Assembly (NCBI GenBank): GCA_030452365.1
Contig: JAKDMK010000113.1
Location: 1 to 7,325, forward strand
Source: Nitrococcus sp.
Lineage (GTDB): Bacteria; Pseudomonadota; Gammaproteobacteria; Nitrococcales; Nitrococcaceae
Length of the DNA: 7,325 nt
Reading direction: 5' to 3'
Positions within the stretch are counted from its first letter, which is position 1; every line of letters begins with the position of its first letter. Positions 6,668 to 7,325 of this stretch are shown here, one piece after another. The notes under the pieces were generated by a model. The model saw nothing but the letters and a program-made list of their open reading frames with translations. It had not been told where the DNA came from and ran no database searches. The translations under genes were made by a program, and so were the position numbers.

Positions 6668-7016
6668 CGGCGGGCTCAACCGGTCTTCGTAATACCTTTA
6701 ATCTGAGAGGATGACGCGAGAAACGCCAAAATTGGCAGCGCGGACGAAATCTCGCGCACCTATTGGGCGGCAGATGAATCGGATTTCGTGAGACTAAGCG
6801 CCGGGGCGCGCGGTCTCAGCATTGGTGAGTCGCCTCGGAGGGTCCCGCCGGGTGTCGGGCCAACGCAGCATCGATCAGCCGCGCGCGAACACGCTGCGGC
6901 TTTGCCGAGGCAGTGTTTCTGCGGCGATCCACCCCGGGTCCGCCAAAATCTGATCTGCCAGGCACTCGTCTGCTCGACCACAGGGCCCGTGTTGGGATGG
7001 AGGTCGGAGATTAAGC
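6668..7016. other. Intergenic stretch without recognisable gene
   Basis: Roughly 350 bases between the DUF779 gene and the broken gene at the right edge. Open frames on both strands (plus 6788-7066, minus 7035-6760) overlap each other, have no ribosome binding sites and show no family motifs. The only structure noted is the inverted repeat at 6789-6818. Confidence 0.5.
6789..6818. repeat. Two-tier inverted repeat
   Basis: TGAGAC (6789-6794) matches GTCTCA (6813-6818). Inside it GCGCC (6798-6802) matches GGCGC (6805-6809), separated from the outer arms by three bases on each side. It lies between two convergent genes and could be a bidirectional terminator or boundary element; the 2-base apex would have to open to allow a hairpin loop. 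Confidence 0.4.
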
Positions 7017-7031
7017 GCGGACCCGGTCCGC
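7017..7031 (-). terminator. Hairpin directly after the stop of the right-edge gene
   Basis: GCGGACC and GGTCCGC are perfect 7-bp arms around one base, starting immediately after the minus-strand TGA at 7034-7032. The next bases on that strand, GCTTAATCT, are only partly T-rich, and the centre is a single base, so some arm pairs must open to form a loop. Its placement flush with a stop codon suggests a terminator. Confidence 0.45.
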
Positions 7032-7325
7032 TCAATGAGCACGAATTCCGACGCCTGCAGCGCTGATTGAGGCCTGTCCGCTGGTGATCAGCGCATCGAT
7101 CAGCCGCGACTGGTCGGTGACGGCTACTATCGCATCGGCGATTGCTGCGTCGGCATCAGCTAGCGCAGGGCTGATTCCCAGATCAGCCAGCAGGCCGGGT
7201 AGGCCGGTAGGCCGTCACGAATATCGCCTTCGGCTTTCCCGCCCCCGAGATGCAGCGCCCAACTGGCTTGGGCCGGGCTGCGCCAGAAGCCCATATTCTG
7301 GCTGGCATGGAAGGCGCGGGAGACT
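7032..7325 (-). pseudogene. 3' end of an unrecognised gene, split by an 8-bp tandem duplication
   Basis: On the minus strand a frame enters from the right edge reading VSRAFHASQNMGFWRSPA, then WALHLGGGKAEGDIRDGL, and runs into a TAG at 7162-7160. A second frame is open from 7214 to a TGA at 7034-7032 and reads GLLADLGISPALADADAAI, continuing ADAIVAVTDQSRLIDALI. The frames overlap where GGTAGGCC is repeated head to tail (7198-7205 and 7206-7213). Removing one copy fuses them in frame: the distance 7324 to 7034 less 8 is 282, divisible by three. The fused reading passes smoothly through DIRDGLPGLLADLGIS. Codons in both parts favour G or C in third position, and a hairpin follows the TGA at once, so this looks like a real gene end. 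I do not recognise the family. The visible part is soluble and alanine-rich with no clear membrane segment. Confidence 0.55.
7198..7213. repeat. 8-bp tandem duplication (GGTAGGCC x2)
   Basis: Two perfect adjacent copies of GGTAGGCC. Because 8 is not a multiple of three, gain or loss of one copy switches the overlapping minus-strand gene between open and broken frames. Confidence 0.85.

Noticed and set aside
6760..7066. Overlapping open frames on both strands (about 91 codons each)
   Set aside because: They have no ribosome binding site and no family similarity, and the two occupy the same DNA on opposite strands.
1..7325. CRISPR array, insertion sequence, tRNA or defence system
   Set aside because: No regularly spaced repeats, transposase motifs, IS-type terminal repeats, cloverleaf-like sequence or known defence domains were seen.

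Overview
The window is high-GC bacterial DNA with the style of an alphaproteobacterium, probably of the Hyphomicrobiales (Devosia- or Rhizobium-like). This placement is an inference from protein style, codon use and the gene pairings; no ribosomal or other phylogenetic marker is present. There are six recognisable protein genes or remnants, one further broken gene of unknown family at the right edge, and several regulatory structures. Three of the genes carry lesions, each of a different kind.

Layout. (1) 1-267, minus strand: most of a small acyl-carrier-protein-like gene, cut by the left edge. A promoter overlaid by a perfect 17-bp palindrome (309-325) lies in front of it. (2) 330-732: no convincing gene; it contains one orphan inverted repeat (454-480). 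(3) 733-2104, plus strand: a molybdate group made of a short ModE-type DNA-binding protein without a sensor domain, a ModA periplasmic molybdate-binding protein, and a Mop/TOBE molybdate-binding gene that overlaps the modA stop codon but is frameshifted. Two 24-bp sites resembling Mo-boxes lie just before modA. No modB or modC follows. (4) 2105-2548: no recognisable gene. (5) 2549-6620: a divergent pair. An AcoR-like sigma-54 activator (minus strand) faces an AldB/ExaC-type aldehyde dehydrogenase and a DUF779 protein (plus strand). The 201-bp gap between activator and dehydrogenase holds a consensus -24/-12 promoter and a palindromic candidate activator site. The dehydrogenase has an in-frame TAA that removes its last 44 codons. 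(6) 6621-7031: no gene seen. (7) 7032-7325, minus strand: the 3' end of an unrecognised gene, split by an 8-bp tandem duplication and followed directly by a hairpin.

How the parts fit. In the molybdate group, the regulator is expected to read molybdate status and control modA, with the Mop protein storing or buffering molybdate. Without modBC here, uptake would need a permease encoded elsewhere. In the aldehyde group, the activator with sigma-54 RNA polymerase is expected to switch on aldehyde oxidation from the -24/-12 promoter, and the DUF779 protein is a common partner of this dehydrogenase class. Three different lesions (frameshift, nonsense codon, tandem duplication) in 7.3 kb suggest gene decay or uncorrected sequence errors. 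I did not find a clear new defence or mobile system.
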